64,000 nt of DNA from Pelagovum sp. HNIBRBA483 (GTDB taxonomy: Bacteria > Pseudomonadota > Alphaproteobacteria > Rhodobacterales > Rhodobacteraceae), in NCBI RefSeq assembly GCF_040931995.1, contig NZ_CP162412.1, forward strand, positions 496,001 to 560,000. Reading direction: 5' to 3'. Each line of letters starts with the position of its first letter. The stretch's first letter is position 1. The translations under genes were made by a program, and so were the position numbers. Below the pieces are notes generated by a model. That model ran no database searches. It worked only from the letters and a program-made list of their open reading frames with translations, and was not told the DNA's origin. Shown piece after piece: positions 8,170-17,551 of the stretch.

Positions 8170-9504
8170 ATGAAACTACTAAAGACACTTCCTATCGTAG
8201 GTGCCATCGCGGTACTGCCGACGCTGGGCCTCGCGCAAGAAGGGCCGGTGCCGGGGGTGAATGCCTCGACCGACTCCGTATTCATCTTTAACTCACTGCT
8301 GTTCCTTATGGGCGGCTTCCTTGTCTTCTTCATGGCGGCAGGTTTTGCCATGCTTGAGGCGGGCCTTGTCCGTTCAAAGAACGTGGCAATGCAGTTGACC
8401 AAGAACGTCGCGCTCTTCTCGCTTGCGGCAATTTTCTACTACCTCATCGGCTACAACCTGATGTACCCGCTCGGCACTTGGGCCGTTGAGGGTGTGCTTT
8501 CGGGCATTTGGGGGCCTGGAGTCCTTGAAGCGGTTGGCGTGAGCGCCGCCGATGCGGATGACTACTCCTATGCGGCGACTGGCTCGGATTTCTTCTTCCA
8601 GCTGATGTTCTGTGCAGCGACTGCTTCCATCGTATCGGGCGCGCTGGCTGAGCGCATCAAGCTGTGGCCGTTCCTCATCTTTACGGTCATTCTAACCTCG
8701 ATCATCTATCCGCTTCAGGCTTCCTGGAAGTGGGGTGGTGGTTTCCTCGACGAGATGGGCTTCCTCGACTTCGCAGGTTCGACGGTTGTGCACTCCGTTG
8801 GCGGCTGGGCTGCGCTGACCGGCGCGATCATCCTTGGCCCGCGTATCGGCAAGTACAAAGACGGCAAGACCATCCCGATCCCCGGTTCGAACCTCGCACT
8901 GGCCACGCTCGGCACGTTCATCCTGTGGCTCGGCTGGTTCGGCTTCAACGGCGGTTCGCAGCTGGCAATGGGCACTGTTGGTGATGTCGCAGACGTAAGC
9001 CGTATCTTCTCCAACACGAACGCTGCTGCTGCCGGTGGTGCAATTGCCGCGCTGGTTCTGAGCCAGCTTCTCTACAAGAAGCCTGACCTTACCATGATCC
9101 TGAACGGTGCTCTTGCTGGCCTCGTCTCGATCACTGCAGAGCCGCTGACGCCGACCTTGGGCGCTGCAACTCTGATCGGTGCTGTTGGCGGTGTGATCGT
9201 TGTCTTCGCTGTGCCGATGCTCGACAAGCTGAAGATCGACGACGTGGTTGGTGCCATTCCGGTTCACCTGCTGGCAGGTATCTGGGGTACGATCGCTGTT
9301 GTCTTCACCAACGGTGATGCGTCGCTGGGTACGCAGCTCTACTCGATCCTCGTCGTCGGTGCCTTCACCGTAGTTGTCTCGGGGCTGGTCTGGTACATCC
9401 TGAAGGCGACAACGGGTATCCGTGTCGATCAAGAAGCCGAGATCAACGGGCTCGACATGACCGAGCTTGGCATGGAAGCCTATCCTGAGTTCTCGAAAGG
9501 CTGA
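8170..9504 (+). CDS. amtB: Ammonium transporter AmtB
   Basis: Encodes 444 residues from the ATG at 8170, preceded by AAGGGGA; earlier in-frame codons overlap glnK. The N-terminus is a cleavable-type signal (ending TLGLAQE), followed by eleven or so TM helices. Amt signatures include FFMAAGFAMLEAGLVRSKN, DFAGSTVVHSVGGWAAL with pore His208, WLGWFGFNGGSQ, and AIPVHLLAGIWGT with the second pore His366. The trimer conducts ammonium/ammonia and is plugged by de-uridylylated GlnK. It forms a two-gene operon with glnK and is followed by a strong terminator. Confidence 0.97.
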   Translation: MKLLKTLPIVGAIAVLPTLGLAQEGPVPGVNASTDSVFIFNSLLFLMGGFLVFFMAAGFAMLEAGLVRSKNVAMQLTKNVALFSLAAIFYYLIGYNLMYPLGTWAVEGVLSGIWGPGVLEAVGVSAADADDYSYAATGSDFFFQLMFCAATASIVSGALAERIKLWPFLIFTVILTSIIYPLQASWKWGGGFLDEMGFLDFAGSTVVHSVGGWAALTGAIILGPRIGKYKDGKTIPIPGSNLALATLGTFILWLGWFGFNGGSQLAMGTVGDVADVSRIFSNTNAAAAGGAIAALVLSQLLYKKPDLTMILNGALAGLVSITAEPLTPTLGAATLIGAVGGVIVVFAVPMLDKLKIDDVVGAIPVHLLAGIWGTIAVVFTNGDASLGTQLYSILVVGAFTVVVSGLVWYILKATTGIRVDQEAEINGLDMTELGMEAYPEFSKG

Positions 9505-9533
9505 TCGTTCCTCCTGACGGTCAAAACCTCTGC

Positions 9534-9567
9534 CCCGGGCGCGCAAATCGCCCGGGCCATTTTTTTT
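9534..9567 (+). terminator. Rho-independent terminator of glnK-amtB
   Basis: Perfect 8-bp stem CCCGGGCG (9534-9541) and CGCCCGGG (9549-9556) with loop CGCAAAT, followed by a run of eight T after CCA. It lies 30 bp after the amtB stop. Confidence 0.9.
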
Positions 9568-9575
9568 GGGCAAAC

Positions 9576-9605
9576 AAAAAGGGCGGCCAATGGGCCGCCC
9601 TTTTA
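9576..9605 (-). terminator. Rho-independent terminator of the aminotransferase gene (symmetrical)
   Basis: Perfect stem GGGCGGCC (9581-9588) and GGCCGCCC (9593-9600) with a 4-base loop, flanked by A5 on one side and T4 on the other. In the minus direction it ends in a T-run 24 bp past the aminotransferase stop; on the plus strand it would act as a second terminator behind amtB. Confidence 0.88.
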
Positions 9606-9623
9606 CGTTAATGTATCGAAGCG

Positions 9624-10808
9624 TTATACGCGGGCGTCGACGATTGCGCGTGCGAGGAGCGGAACGGTTTCGGCGTTGAGGCCTGCAATGTTCATCCGGC
9701 TGTCGGACACCATGTAGATGCCGTTGTTTTGGCGCATTGTCTCAACCTTCTCCGGCGTGGTGCCGATTTGTGAGAACATGCCACGGTGGTGGGCGATGAA
9801 ATCGAAGCGATCCGAATTGGAAAGCTGCCGCAGCTCATCGGCCAGTTGCTGGCGAAGGCCAAGCATCGAGAGGCGCACCTCTTCCAGCTCGGCTTCCCAA
9901 TCGGCGCGCAGGGTGGGATCGCCCAGAATGGTCGAAACGATGCGGGCGCCGTGATCCGGCGGGAAGGAGAAGTTCTGCCGGTTCAGGAAATTCATATTCG
10001 CTTGGGCGATTTTCGCTTCCTTGTCATCGCGGGCGATGGCCATGAGGATGCCGGTACGTTCACGGTAGATGCCGAAGTTCTTAGAACATGAGGCAGCGAT
10101 CAGGCACTCATCCATCGCGGCAGCAACTTTGCGCGTGGCAGCGCCATCGGCGTCCAGCCCATCGCCAAAACCTTGGTAGGCGATGTCGACCATCGGCACG
10201 GCGCCTTTTTCCTTCAGCAGGGCGATAACCTCATCCCATTGGGCATCCGAGAGGTTGGCGCCTGTCGGGTTATGGCAGCAGCCATGCAGAAGCACGACAT
10301 CACCAGTCGAAATGCCGGAGAGGTCCGACATCATGGCGGAAAAATCGACGCCGCGGGTGGAGTCATCGAAATAGCGGTACTCGCCCATCTTCATACCGAG
10401 GAACTTGATGATGGATGGATGGTTGGGCCATGTCGGTGCGGACACCCAGACAGTAGCGTCAGGCGCGGCGCGGCGGATCAGCTCGAGGCCTTGACGGATC
10501 GCCCCAGTGCCGCCAGGAGTGGCAACAGCGGCAATGCGTTCCTTGGGTGCCGCGCCGGAAAGAACAAGGTCGATCATGCCGCTTGTATAGGCGGGATCCC
10601 CTGCAAGGCCGGTATAGGCCTTGGTGGTTTGATCTTCCCAGATGCGCTTCTCGGCGGCTTTGACAGCCCGCATGACGGGTGTGTTGCCGCTTGCGTCCTT
10701 GTAGACGCCAACGCCGAGGTCGACTTTGTTCTCGCGGGGGTCTTCCCGATAGGACTGCATCAACATCAGAATTTTATCGGCAGGCTGTTCTTTGAGATGC
10801 TCCAGCAT
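9624..10808 (-). CDS. Aromatic/aspartate aminotransferase, class I, PLP-dependent
   Basis: Encodes 394 residues from the ATG at 10808 (MLEHLKEQPADKILMLM). This is the Iab/TyrB-AspC type: ADKILMLMQSYRED and KVDLGVGVYKD at the N-terminus, CCHNPTGANL for the substrate and cofactor pocket, and the PLP-binding Lys243 in SCSKNFGIYRERTG. It transfers the amino group of aromatic amino acids or aspartate to 2-oxoglutarate in the cytoplasm. The start overlaps the stop of the sulfurtransferase by one base (TGATG). As MST substrate 3-mercaptopyruvate can arise by transamination of cysteine, the pair could act in one cysteine-catabolic route, which is an inference. Specificity between Asp and Tyr/Phe cannot be settled by eye. 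Confidence 0.92.
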   Translation of the reverse strand: MLEHLKEQPADKILMLMQSYREDPRENKVDLGVGVYKDASGNTPVMRAVKAAEKRIWEDQTTKAYTGLAGDPAYTSGMIDLVLSGAAPKERIAAVATPGGTGAIRQGLELIRRAAPDATVWVSAPTWPNHPSIIKFLGMKMGEYRYFDDSTRGVDFSAMMSDLSGISTGDVVLLHGCCHNPTGANLSDAQWDEVIALLKEKGAVPMVDIAYQGFGDGLDADGAATRKVAAAMDECLIAASCSKNFGIYRERTGILMAIARDDKEAKIAQANMNFLNRQNFSFPPDHGARIVSTILGDPTLRADWEAELEEVRLSMLGLRQQLADELRQLSNSDRFDFIAHHRGMFSQIGTTPEKVETMRQNNGIYMVSDSRMNIAGLNAETVPLLARAIVDARV

Positions 10809-11674
10809 CAGCTTTCTCCGGTTGCAATGGGAAGGTCGGCGTACATGCCCCATTCGGACCATGAGCCATCGTAGAGTGAATGATCGTTCTTGCCTAAACG
10901 GGTAAGGGCAAGCGAAAGAACCGCAGCGGTCACGCCTGATCCGCAGGTGGTAATGGCGGGTTTCGAGAGGTCGACGCCTGCCTCTTCGAACACTTTTGCC
11001 AGCGCATCGGTCGGCTTCATCGTGCCGTCGGCGTTTAGCGTGGTGTTGAAGGGGACGTTCTTCGAGCCGGGGATGTGGCCGGAACGCAGGCCCTCACGCG
11101 GCTCTGGGACTTCGCCTTTGAAGCGGGCGGCGGCGCGGGCGTCGATGATTTCGTGATCGCGCAATTTCGCGGCGCGGGCGACTTGCGTTACGTCTTTTAC
11201 GAGGGTGTTCTGACGACGGGTGGTCATGTGTCGATCGCGAATCACAGGCGGCTCGTCGGATACAGGGCGACCCTCGGCCTTCCACTTGGGGAAGCCACCG
11301 TCGAGTACGGCGATGTCGGTCTTGCCCATAAGGCGGAACAGCCACCATACGCGCGCAGCAGAAAACAATCCGGAGCCATCGTAGACAACGACCTGATGAC
11401 CGTCGCCAATGCCCATCTGCCGCATCCGGCTCATGAACTTCTCGACGGGCGGGGCCATGTGCGACAGTTCGCTGCGCAGGTCGCTGATCTCGTCGATGTC
11501 GAAAAAACGGGCGCCCGGAATGTGCGCGGCTTCGTATTCGGCTTCGGCATCGCGGTTGGCGTCGGGCATATACCACGACGCATCAATGATGCGCAGATCG
11601 GGATCTTTGAGATGCGCTGCCAGCCACTCGGTGCTGACCAGCGTTTTAGGGTCACTTTGCAACGGCGCAGACAT
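10808..11674 (-). CDS. sseA: 3-mercaptopyruvate sulfurtransferase (tandem rhodanese)
   Basis: Encodes 288 residues from the ATG at 11674, preceded by AGGGGA on the message. It has two rhodanese domains: an inactive N-terminal one (VVYDGSGLFSAARVWWLFR, Asp in place of Cys) and an active C-terminal one with Cys244 in CGSGVTA. The CGSGVT loop is characteristic of mercaptopyruvate-preferring enzymes, while thiosulfate-preferring ones have CRKGVT. The enzyme moves sulfur from 3-mercaptopyruvate to thiols or cyanide. It is the first gene of the pair with the aminotransferase. A long structured leader lies directly upstream. Confidence 0.93.
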   Translation of the reverse strand: MSAPLQSDPKTLVSTEWLAAHLKDPDLRIIDASWYMPDANRDAEAEYEAAHIPGARFFDIDEISDLRSELSHMAPPVEKFMSRMRQMGIGDGHQVVVYDGSGLFSAARVWWLFRLMGKTDIAVLDGGFPKWKAEGRPVSDEPPVIRDRHMTTRRQNTLVKDVTQVARAAKLRDHEIIDARAAARFKGEVPEPREGLRSGHIPGSKNVPFNTTLNADGTMKPTDALAKVFEEAGVDLSKPAITTCGSGVTAAVLSLALTRLGKNDHSLYDGSWSEWGMYADLPIATGES

Positions 11675-11770
11675 GGTTTTCCCCTCTGATCCACGGTCTG
11701 GAGGTCTGCTGCTGACTACCCCGTGACAGGGAAGGTGGCAACCCACTTAGCCTATGGATGCTTGGATCAG
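11675..11770 (-). ncRNA. Candidate structured 5' leader (riboregulator) of the sulfurtransferase gene
   Basis: Read as mRNA, an 8-nt segment CUGAUCCA (11770 to 11763) pairs perfectly with UGGAUCAG (11693 to 11686), closing a domain of about 85 nt that ends right before the AGGGGA ribosome site. Inside are a GUGG-GUUG-CCAC tetraloop hairpin, a CCC/GGG hairpin, and GGU/ACC pairing possibilities. This is the layout of a cis-regulatory RNA that could hide or expose the Shine-Dalgarno. From memory, an alphaproteobacterial candidate RNA motif (sul1) has been reported upstream of sulfurtransferase genes; identity with it is unproven here. Confidence 0.5.
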
Positions 11771-11805
11771 CCCTGCCTCCGGAATAGGCAGGAGCCGCCG
11801 TGTGC

Positions 11806-12282
11806 TCAAGAGTTCTGCCGAAGCAGGCGCTGCTTCTGCCGGTTCCAATCGCGCTTCGCGTCGGTGGCGCGTTTGTCGTGCAGTTTCTTGCCTTTGGCGA
11901 TGCCGATCTTCAGCTTCACCAAACCGCGATGGTTGAAGTACATCAACAGCGGCACAAGCGTCATGCCCTTGCGCTGAGTGTCATTCCACAGTCGGGCCAG
12001 TTCTTTCTTCGAGACGAGCAGCTTTCGTTTGCGGCGCTCTTCGTGGCCCCATGTCTTGGCTTGTTCATAGGGAGCGATATAGGCATTGGTGAGCCAAAGC
12101 TCGCCATCGTCTACAGAAGCATAGCTTTCGGCGATGTTCGATTGGCCGATGCGCAGGGATTTGACTTCGGACCCCATGAGCATGATTCCGACCTCGAGAT
12201 CGTCTTCAATGGCATAGTCGTAACGGGCACGCCGGTTCTCGGCGATCACTTTGTAGTTCGGATTGTCCTGTTTCTTTGCCAT
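11806..12282 (-). CDS. smpB: SsrA-binding protein SmpB
   Basis: A protein of 158 residues starting at the ATG at 12282 ([17 protein letters not shown]). Family blocks are [49 protein letters not shown] and a basic C-terminal tail ([22 protein letters not shown]). SmpB binds tmRNA and brings it to stalled ribosomes for trans-translation; the tail reads out the empty mRNA channel. The tmRNA gene is not in this window. The gene is divergent from the glycosylase gene with about 100 bp between them. Confidence 0.97.
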   Translation of the reverse strand: MAKKQDNPNYKVIAENRRARYDYAIEDDLEVGIMLMGSEVKSLRIGQSNIAESYASVDDGELWLTNAYIAPYEQAKTWGHEERRKRKLLVSKKELARLWNDTQRKGMTLVPLLMYFNHRGLVKLKIGIAKGKKLHDKRATDAKRDWNRQKQRLLRQNS

Positions 12283-12386
12283 GATGCACAGGAGATATGG
12301 GAAGCGCCGCGCGGGTACAAGCGGTTGTGCCGGTCGGGGGTGAGGAAAACCGCTGCGCGCAATCGAGTGCGTCATGGGGGAACGGA

Positions 12387-13595
12387 ATGGCGATACGCCA
12401 ATTGAACAATGCCTTGACGCGGCGGATATTTCTGGCGCGGCACGGGCTTTTGGCGGAGCCAATAGGCAAGGCAGGGCCGCGTGAGATCGCCGCGTTGATC
12501 GGAGATCTGGGATTTGTTCAGGTTGATAGCGTCCTGACATTTGCGCGCGCCCACGACATGATTTTATGGTCGCGTCGTCAGCGCTACCGGCCGCAGGTTC
12601 TGGGGCTTGTGCATGCGCGGGACAGGGCAGTTTTCGAGCACTGGACCCATGATGCGTCTGTCATCGCGATGGAGGCGTTCCCTTTCTGGCGGCTTAAGTT
12701 CGAGCGGGAGCGGGAACAACTGGCAGCGCGCTGGGCGAAATGGCAGCGCACCGATTTTTTGGACCAGATTGACGCCGTGCGCGGGCAGATTGCGGAACGT
12801 GGGCCGCAATCGAGCCTTGATGTCGGTGTTGGTGAGAAACGCAACTCTGGTGGGTGGTGGGATTGGCATCCGTCGAAGACGGCGCTGGAGTATCTGTGGC
12901 GGACGGGCGAGCTGTCGGTGACGCGGCGCGAGGGGTTTCGCAAGATCTATGATCTGACCGAGCGGGTGATTCCGCCCGATATTCATGCGCGATACGCCGA
13001 TGTGCAGGAAACGGTCGCATGGGCGTGTGCGACGGCGCTTGACCGGCTCGGGTTTGCAACGAACACGGAACTTGCCAATTTCTATGATCTGATCAGCAAG
13101 TCAGAGGCGCGGGAATGGTGCGCGGCGGCTGAGGCGCGCGGCGAGATCGTGCCGGTTGAAGTTGAAGGAGCGGACGGGCAGGTGAAGCGCTGTTTTGCGC
13201 GGCCCGATGTGTGGGAAGGCGTGGGTGATGTGGCGTCACCCAAGCGGGTGCGGCTGCTGTCGCCGTTTGATCCGGCGTTGCGTGACCGGAAGCGGGCGGA
13301 ATGGCTGTTCGGTTTTCGCTACCGGATCGAGATTTTCGTACCGGAGGCGCAACGGACATTCGGTTATTACGTCTTTCCGGTAATGGAGGGAACGCGGCTG
13401 ATCGGGCGGATTGATATGAAAACCGACCGCGCCGCAGATGCGTTGGTGGTGCGGGCCTATTGGCCTGAAGCGAATGCTGCGTTGGGCAAAGGGCGGTTGG
13501 CGCGACTGGAGGGGGAACTGGACCGAGCGCGGCGCTTTGCGGGTGTTGCGACGGTGGTTTTCGAAGATGGGTGGCAGCGTTTGCCAATAATGTGA
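12387..13595 (+). CDS. YcaQ/AlkX-like winged-helix DNA glycosylase (DUF1006/HTH_42)
   Basis: Encodes 402 residues from the ATG at 12387, placed behind GGGGAACGG; an in-frame ATG at 12297 lies in the smpB promoter region and adds non-family residues. The sequence follows the HTH_42 family: [23 protein letters not shown], then HWTHDASVI and [20 protein letters not shown]. The QVD triplet (Gln45-Val46-Asp47) matches the Q-hydrophobic-D catalytic motif that marks the AlkX/YcaQ branch, which unhooks interstrand cross-links; AlkZ relatives have Q-hydrophobic-Q. It probably acts in alkylation or cross-link repair. It ends four bases before the convergent TRIC-like gene. Confidence 0.88.
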   Translation: MAIRQLNNALTRRIFLARHGLLAEPIGKAGPREIAALIGDLGFVQVDSVLTFARAHDMILWSRRQRYRPQVLGLVHARDRAVFEHWTHDASVIAMEAFPFWRLKFEREREQLAARWAKWQRTDFLDQIDAVRGQIAERGPQSSLDVGVGEKRNSGGWWDWHPSKTALEYLWRTGELSVTRREGFRKIYDLTERVIPPDIHARYADVQETVAWACATALDRLGFATNTELANFYDLISKSEAREWCAAAEARGEIVPVEVEGADGQVKRCFARPDVWEGVGDVASPKRVRLLSPFDPALRDRKRAEWLFGFRYRIEIFVPEAQRTFGYYVFPVMEGTRLIGRIDMKTDRAADALVVRAYWPEANAALGKGRLARLEGELDRARRFAGVATVVFEDGWQRLPIM

Positions 13596-13599
13596 GCCG

Positions 13600-14223
13600 T
13601 TAGTGGCGCGGAGGACGTGCGCGGTAGGTGGGCAAACGCCAACCGAACGCAAGGCTGCCGGAGCGCAGGGCCAAAGTGACAACCGCACAGATTGCTAGGG
13701 CGTTGGGGTCTGACAATCCAATGGAGCGGGCGATAAGCGTCGCCGCTGCGCCGGCAAAGGCTGCGGTCAGGTAGAGTTCGCCTTGTTTGAGGACCAGCGG
13801 CACTTCGTTGCACACCACATCCCGCATCAAGCCGCCGAAACAACCTGTCGAAACCCCCATGATCAAGGCGATGGCCCAATGGCTCTCTAGTGCGAGAGCG
13901 ACGCCCACCCCCGCAGGGACGGCGACGGAGAGGGCGCAGGCGTCGAGCCATGTGAGAACTTTCAACCGGCTTTCGAAGAGATGGGCAGTGAAGAACATCA
14001 GGAGCGCAGCAGCGCACGCAACCGCGATGAGAGTTGGGTCGGCCACCCAAAAGAGTGTTTCACGCGAAAGAAACAGATCGCGGAGGGTGCCGCCGCCAAC
14101 GGCTGTAAGGCAGGCGACAAAGATGAAGCCTACCAGATCAAGCTGGGCGCGGCTGGCGACAAGCGCGCCGGTGAGCGCGAAGATAAAAACAGATGCGTAA
14201 TCGAGGCCGGTGAGGAAGGTCAT
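13600..14223 (-). CDS. TRIC-like trimeric cation channel protein (UPF0126/YicG family)
   Basis: A membrane protein of 207 residues with about seven hydrophobic helices and an internal duplication. Each half carries the glycine-rich kink: [13 protein letters not shown] in the first and [13 protein letters not shown] in the second. Prokaryotic TRIC homologues are potassium-permeable trimeric channels; some UPF0126 members have been linked to amino acid transport instead. The start at 14223 overlaps the rnhA stop (ATGA). It is the last gene of a six-gene overlapping run that starts with ispH. Confidence 0.9.
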   Translation of the reverse strand: MTFLTGLDYASVFIFALTGALVASRAQLDLVGFIFVACLTAVGGGTLRDLFLSRETLFWVADPTLIAVACAAALLMFFTAHLFESRLKVLTWLDACALSVAVPAGVGVALALESHWAIALIMGVSTGCFGGLMRDVVCNEVPLVLKQGELYLTAAFAGAAATLIARSIGLSDPNALAICAVVTLALRSGSLAFGWRLPTYRARPPRH

Positions 14224-14672
14224 GGTTTGAACGGAGCCATGCCACGGCGGGCCAGTTCGTCCGCGCGTTCGTTTTCGGGGTGGCCTGCATGGCCTTTCAC
14301 CCACTCCCACGTCACGTTATGTTGCTGGCGGGCTGCATCGAGGCGCTGCCAGAGGTCCTCATTTTTAACCGGCTTTTTGTTGGAGGTGCGCCAGCCGTTT
14401 TTCTTCCATCCGAAAAGCCATTGGGTAATTCCGCCTTTAACATAGGCGCTATCGGTCACGACGGTGATGGTGGAAGGGCGCGACAGGCTTTCCAACGCAT
14501 TGATCGCGGCGAGCAGTTCCATACGGTTGTTGGTCGTGTCTGCCTCGCCGCCGCAAAGTTCGCGCTCCTTCAGGACGGTTTCGCCGTCTTTCGCGAGCAG
14601 CAGTGCTCCCCAGCCACCGGGGCCGGGATTGCCGCTGCAAGCGCCGTCAGTATAGGCGAAGAGATCAGGCAT
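14220..14672 (-). CDS. rnhA: Ribonuclease HI
   Basis: A 150-residue RNase HI. All four catalytic acids are visible: Asp9 ([17 protein letters not shown]), Glu52 ([10 protein letters not shown]), Asp74 (VVTDSAYV) and Asp138 (NERADELAR), as is the His loop ([10 protein letters not shown]). The basic protrusion ([18 protein letters not shown]) is present. The enzyme degrades the RNA of RNA-DNA hybrids, removing R-loops and primers. Its start lies within the last eight bases of the methyltransferase gene, so the two are translationally coupled. Confidence 0.97.
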   Translation of the reverse strand: MPDLFAYTDGACSGNPGPGGWGALLLAKDGETVLKERELCGGEADTTNNRMELLAAINALESLSRPSTITVVTDSAYVKGGITQWLFGWKKNGWRTSNKKPVKNEDLWQRLDAARQQHNVTWEWVKGHAGHPENERADELARRGMAPFKP

Positions 14673-15270
14673 CGTTTTGGAGTCTCGCGCAAATTGTCAC
14701 GAATGGTTCCTGTTTTCCGGCCAGACCGGGGCCTTCATCTTCGTCTACATGGAGGGGCTCGAAGCCTGTATCATGTAGAATGGATTGCAGGTCAGTGACG
14801 GAAATGTAGGTATAGAACCGGCCAAGTGAGTCGCGCTTTTCGCCCTCTCCTGTCTTCATCGCGATGTGGAAGATTCCGCTTGGTTTGAGGGCGCGGGCGA
14901 TGGCGTGCAGATGGCGGGGGAGATCGCCCCTGCGGGCATGCAGGAGGCTGAAATTGGCCCATGCACCATCATAGGTGGCTTGCTGCGTTATATCATCGAA
15001 ACTGGCGACGCGGGCAGGAAGGCTGTAGGTTTCCTGCGCGAGGGCAACCATTTCCGCTGAGGCGTCGAAGGGATCGGGATCCAGACCGGCAGCCCGCATG
15101 AGAGCGGATTCGGTGCCGGGGCCACAGCCGATATCAAGTACTTTGGCAGAAGGGGGCAGGAGCGCCATGAAACGTTGCAAACTGGCGGTTGGCTGGGTTG
15201 TGGCCGTCATGCGCAGATAATCGCCAGCCTTTGCTGCATATGTCTCAATTGTTTTGGGATCGGCGCTCAT
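14665..15270 (-). CDS. Class I SAM-dependent methyltransferase
   Basis: Encodes 201 residues with the Rossmann SAM-binding motif I ([19 protein letters not shown], about residues 44-62), the acidic end of strand 2 (DPDPFDAS), and a motif-IV-like stretch ([18 protein letters not shown]). Substrate is not recognisable; the general Methyltransf_11/25 type handles small molecules. It lies between the GST and rnhA genes with overlaps at both ends (4 and 8 bp). Confidence 0.88.
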   Translation of the reverse strand: MSADPKTIETYAAKAGDYLRMTATTQPTASLQRFMALLPPSAKVLDIGCGPGTESALMRAAGLDPDPFDASAEMVALAQETYSLPARVASFDDITQQATYDGAWANFSLLHARRGDLPRHLHAIARALKPSGIFHIAMKTGEGEKRDSLGRFYTYISVTDLQSILHDTGFEPLHVDEDEGPGLAGKQEPFVTICARLQNDA

Positions 15271-15887
15271 GGAACCGCTTCCAGCGGGACATAGCCCGGC
15301 ATTGCGGCGATGCGCGGGAGCCAGTCATTGAGCGCGGGGAATCGCGCCATATCGTAGCCGCCGCGCGAACCTGCGGTGTGGGTATAGGCATAAAGGGCAA
15401 TATCAGCGACGGAGGCCTGAGTGCCGGCGAACCATTCGTTGCTTGAAAGGTGTTCTTCCATCAGCGCTAGGACTACATGACCGCTTTCGAGAAGTTCTTC
15501 CATGCGGGCCGGTGTCGCGAGGTGGGCGCGCTCGGGGTAGGTGCGCAGCGAGGCGCGGACTGCGATAACGGGTTCATGGCGGTTTTGCTCAAAAAACATC
15601 CACGCGAGCATTTGTGCTTGCTGGAGACTGTTCTCTGGCAGCCAGCCGGACCCTTGCGCGAGGTAACACAGAATGGCGTTTGACTCGGAGAGGATGTTGC
15701 CATCGGGCAGGTGCAGGGCGGGGAGTTTTCCCATGGGTGCATTGCCGCTTGCTTTGGCTTCGGCAAGGGCGGCGCTGCCGTTTTCGCAGGCGATGTGCGT
15801 GTATTCCAGACCTAGGAACGACAGCAGTAACCGGACCTTGTAGCTGTTGCCTGAACTGGGCATCGAATAGAGGCGTAGGCCAGACAT
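15267..15887 (-). CDS. Glutathione S-transferase family protein
   Basis: Encodes 206 residues from the ATG at 15887 ([20 protein letters not shown]), which overlaps the DUF3429 stop. The thioredoxin-fold N-terminal half has the Ser-containing SSGNSYKVRLLLSFL site (a Ser/Cys type GST), GKLPALHLPDG with the cis-Pro, and LSESNAILCYLA for the gamma-glutamyl contact. The helical C-terminal half includes ASVADIALYAYTH. The substrate is unknown; context with ispH and rnhA gives no clue beyond co-translation. Confidence 0.9.
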   Translation of the reverse strand: MSGLRLYSMPSSGNSYKVRLLLSFLGLEYTHIACENGSAALAEAKASGNAPMGKLPALHLPDGNILSESNAILCYLAQGSGWLPENSLQQAQMLAWMFFEQNRHEPVIAVRASLRTYPERAHLATPARMEELLESGHVVLALMEEHLSSNEWFAGTQASVADIALYAYTHTAGSRGGYDMARFPALNDWLPRIAAMPGYVPLEAVP

Positions 15888-16336
15888 CACAGCGCACCGA
15901 TGGCGAGCGATAGGCAGACAATCGCTGTGAGCGTAATGCGCAAGCGCATCCACCAAGGCGGGGTCAAACCCTGACGCCAGAATAACCAATCAATCGCCAA
16001 GACCCCAAGAAACCCGATGATCAGATTTAGTGCGGCGGTGACAGGTCCGCCGCCGGTCATGAAAAATGCCCAGAGTGCGGGTATGACCGAGAGCGCATAA
16101 CCTGTCGCGGCGACGGTGCCGGAGGTTTTGGCGGCGAAGCCCCATAGCACCCCAGACATAAATGAAAGGATGATCGTGCCGTAAAAAAGCTGGACATATG
16201 GGCCAACGAAGCGCCCGCCGAGCGTCGTGTAGCCCCAGTCAGCCAACGTCGGAGAGAGAAGCGTCGCGGCGCCCCAAAGGAAAGGGATCAATCCAGCGAA
16301 ACCGAGGATCAGAGCGGAGCGGGGTATCTGGCTCAT
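15887..16336 (-). CDS. DUF3429 family membrane protein
   Basis: A hydrophobic protein of 149 residues with about five TM segments ([79 protein letters not shown]). The [11 protein letters not shown] and LPPWWMRLR-like C-terminal parts match the DUF3429 family, whose function is unknown. It overlaps ispH (4 bp) upstream and the GST gene (1 bp) downstream, so it is expressed with them. Confidence 0.83.
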   Translation of the reverse strand: MSQIPRSALILGFAGLIPFLWGAATLLSPTLADWGYTTLGGRFVGPYVQLFYGTIILSFMSGVLWGFAAKTSGTVAATGYALSVIPALWAFFMTGGGPVTAALNLIIGFLGVLAIDWLFWRQGLTPPWWMRLRITLTAIVCLSLAIGAL

Positions 16337-17280
16337 GTCGGTTGCCTCAGCACTCTGGGAACTTTGAATTCGACATTTTCCTGAGCGGTTTCCACGATCT
16401 CGACCGTTACATCGTAACGTGCCTTGAAAGCGTCGATCACCTCATTGATCAGCTCTTCGGGCGCGGAGGCACCGGCGGTGACGCCGACCGACTTGATGCC
16501 TTCCAGCGCGCGCCAGTCAATATCGGTGGCGCGTTGTACAAGTTGCGCGTAATCGCAGCCTGAGCGGGCGGCGACCTCCACCAAGCGCCGTGAGTTGGAC
16601 GAGTTCGGGGCGCCGACGACGAGGAGCGCATCGCATTTAGGCGCGATGGCCTTTACCGCCTCTTGGCGGTTCGTCGTGGCGTAGCAAATATCTTCTTTGT
16701 GGGGGCCGACGATCTGCGGGAACCGCGCTTGCAGGGCGGCGACGATTTCGCGGGTATCGTCCACTGAAAGGGTCGTTTGAGTGACAAAGGCCAGCCGTGC
16801 TGGATCGCGCACTTTTACATGCGCTACATCATCGACCGTTTCGACCAACAGAACCTCGCCATCGGGCAATTGCCCCATGGTGCCGATGGTTTCGGGATGG
16901 CCGGCATGGCCGATCATGATCATTTGCAGGCCGTTTTCGCTGTGGCGGGCGGCCTCGATATGCACCTTGCTGACCAGCGGACAGGTAGCATCGACAAAGA
17001 GCATTTCCCGCTGCGCGGCTTCAGCCGGTACCGACTTCGGAACCCCGTGGGCGGAGAAGATCACCGGACGATCTGGCGGGCATTCTGACAGTTCCTCGAC
17101 AAAAACAGCGCCCTTTGCACGCAAACCATCCACGACATAACGGTTGTGGACAATCTCGTGCCGGACATACACGGGCGCGCCCCATTTCTCGATCGCCATC
17201 TCGACAATTTTGATCGCGCGATCAACGCCAGCACAGAAGCCGCGCGGGGCTGCAAGGTAGAGGGAGAGGGGCGCTGACAT
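16333..17280 (-). CDS. ispH: 4-hydroxy-3-methylbut-2-enyl diphosphate reductase
   Basis: A 315-residue IspH/LytB. The three Fe-S cluster cysteines are Cys16 ([12 protein letters not shown]), Cys100 ([11 protein letters not shown]) and Cys199 ([11 protein letters not shown]), and the catalytic Glu is Glu130 ([10 protein letters not shown]). It performs the last step of the MEP pathway, reducing HMBPP to IPP and DMAPP with ferredoxin/flavodoxin electrons. It is the first gene of the six-gene minus-strand run whose junctions all overlap (ispH, DUF3429, GST, methyltransferase, rnhA, TRIC). Confidence 0.98.
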   Translation of the reverse strand: MSAPLSLYLAAPRGFCAGVDRAIKIVEMAIEKWGAPVYVRHEIVHNRYVVDGLRAKGAVFVEELSECPPDRPVIFSAHGVPKSVPAEAAQREMLFVDATCPLVSKVHIEAARHSENGLQMIMIGHAGHPETIGTMGQLPDGEVLLVETVDDVAHVKVRDPARLAFVTQTTLSVDDTREIVAALQARFPQIVGPHKEDICYATTNRQEAVKAIAPKCDALLVVGAPNSSNSRRLVEVAARSGCDYAQLVQRATDIDWRALEGIKSVGVTAGASAPEELINEVIDAFKARYDVTVEIVETAQENVEFKVPRVLRQPT

Positions 17281-17551
17281 TGCTTTCCTTTTTCGCTCTT
17301 TCCGGACGGGGATCAGGACGGTTTCAGGGTATGCGCGACTTGGGAGATGTTTTCCAGCAGGAATTGCGATTCGTCGTGTTCGCGCAAAAAGACATCATTC
17401 CAACCCTTATTTTTATAAAATAAATGCCTAAGTTGATTAATCTAAATCGCTTGGTCGCCGTATAATTGTAAAGCGTATCCGTTTGGCGAATTCTTCTTGT
17501 GGGTGCGCGCTTTCGTATAGCAAGCTTGACCAAAGAAGAGCGGAGTAGCCG

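Noticed and set aside
11772-11792. CCTGCC/GGCAGG stem downstream of smpB considered as its terminator
   Set aside because: The stem is only six base pairs and lacks a U-run in the smpB direction; left out as a feature.
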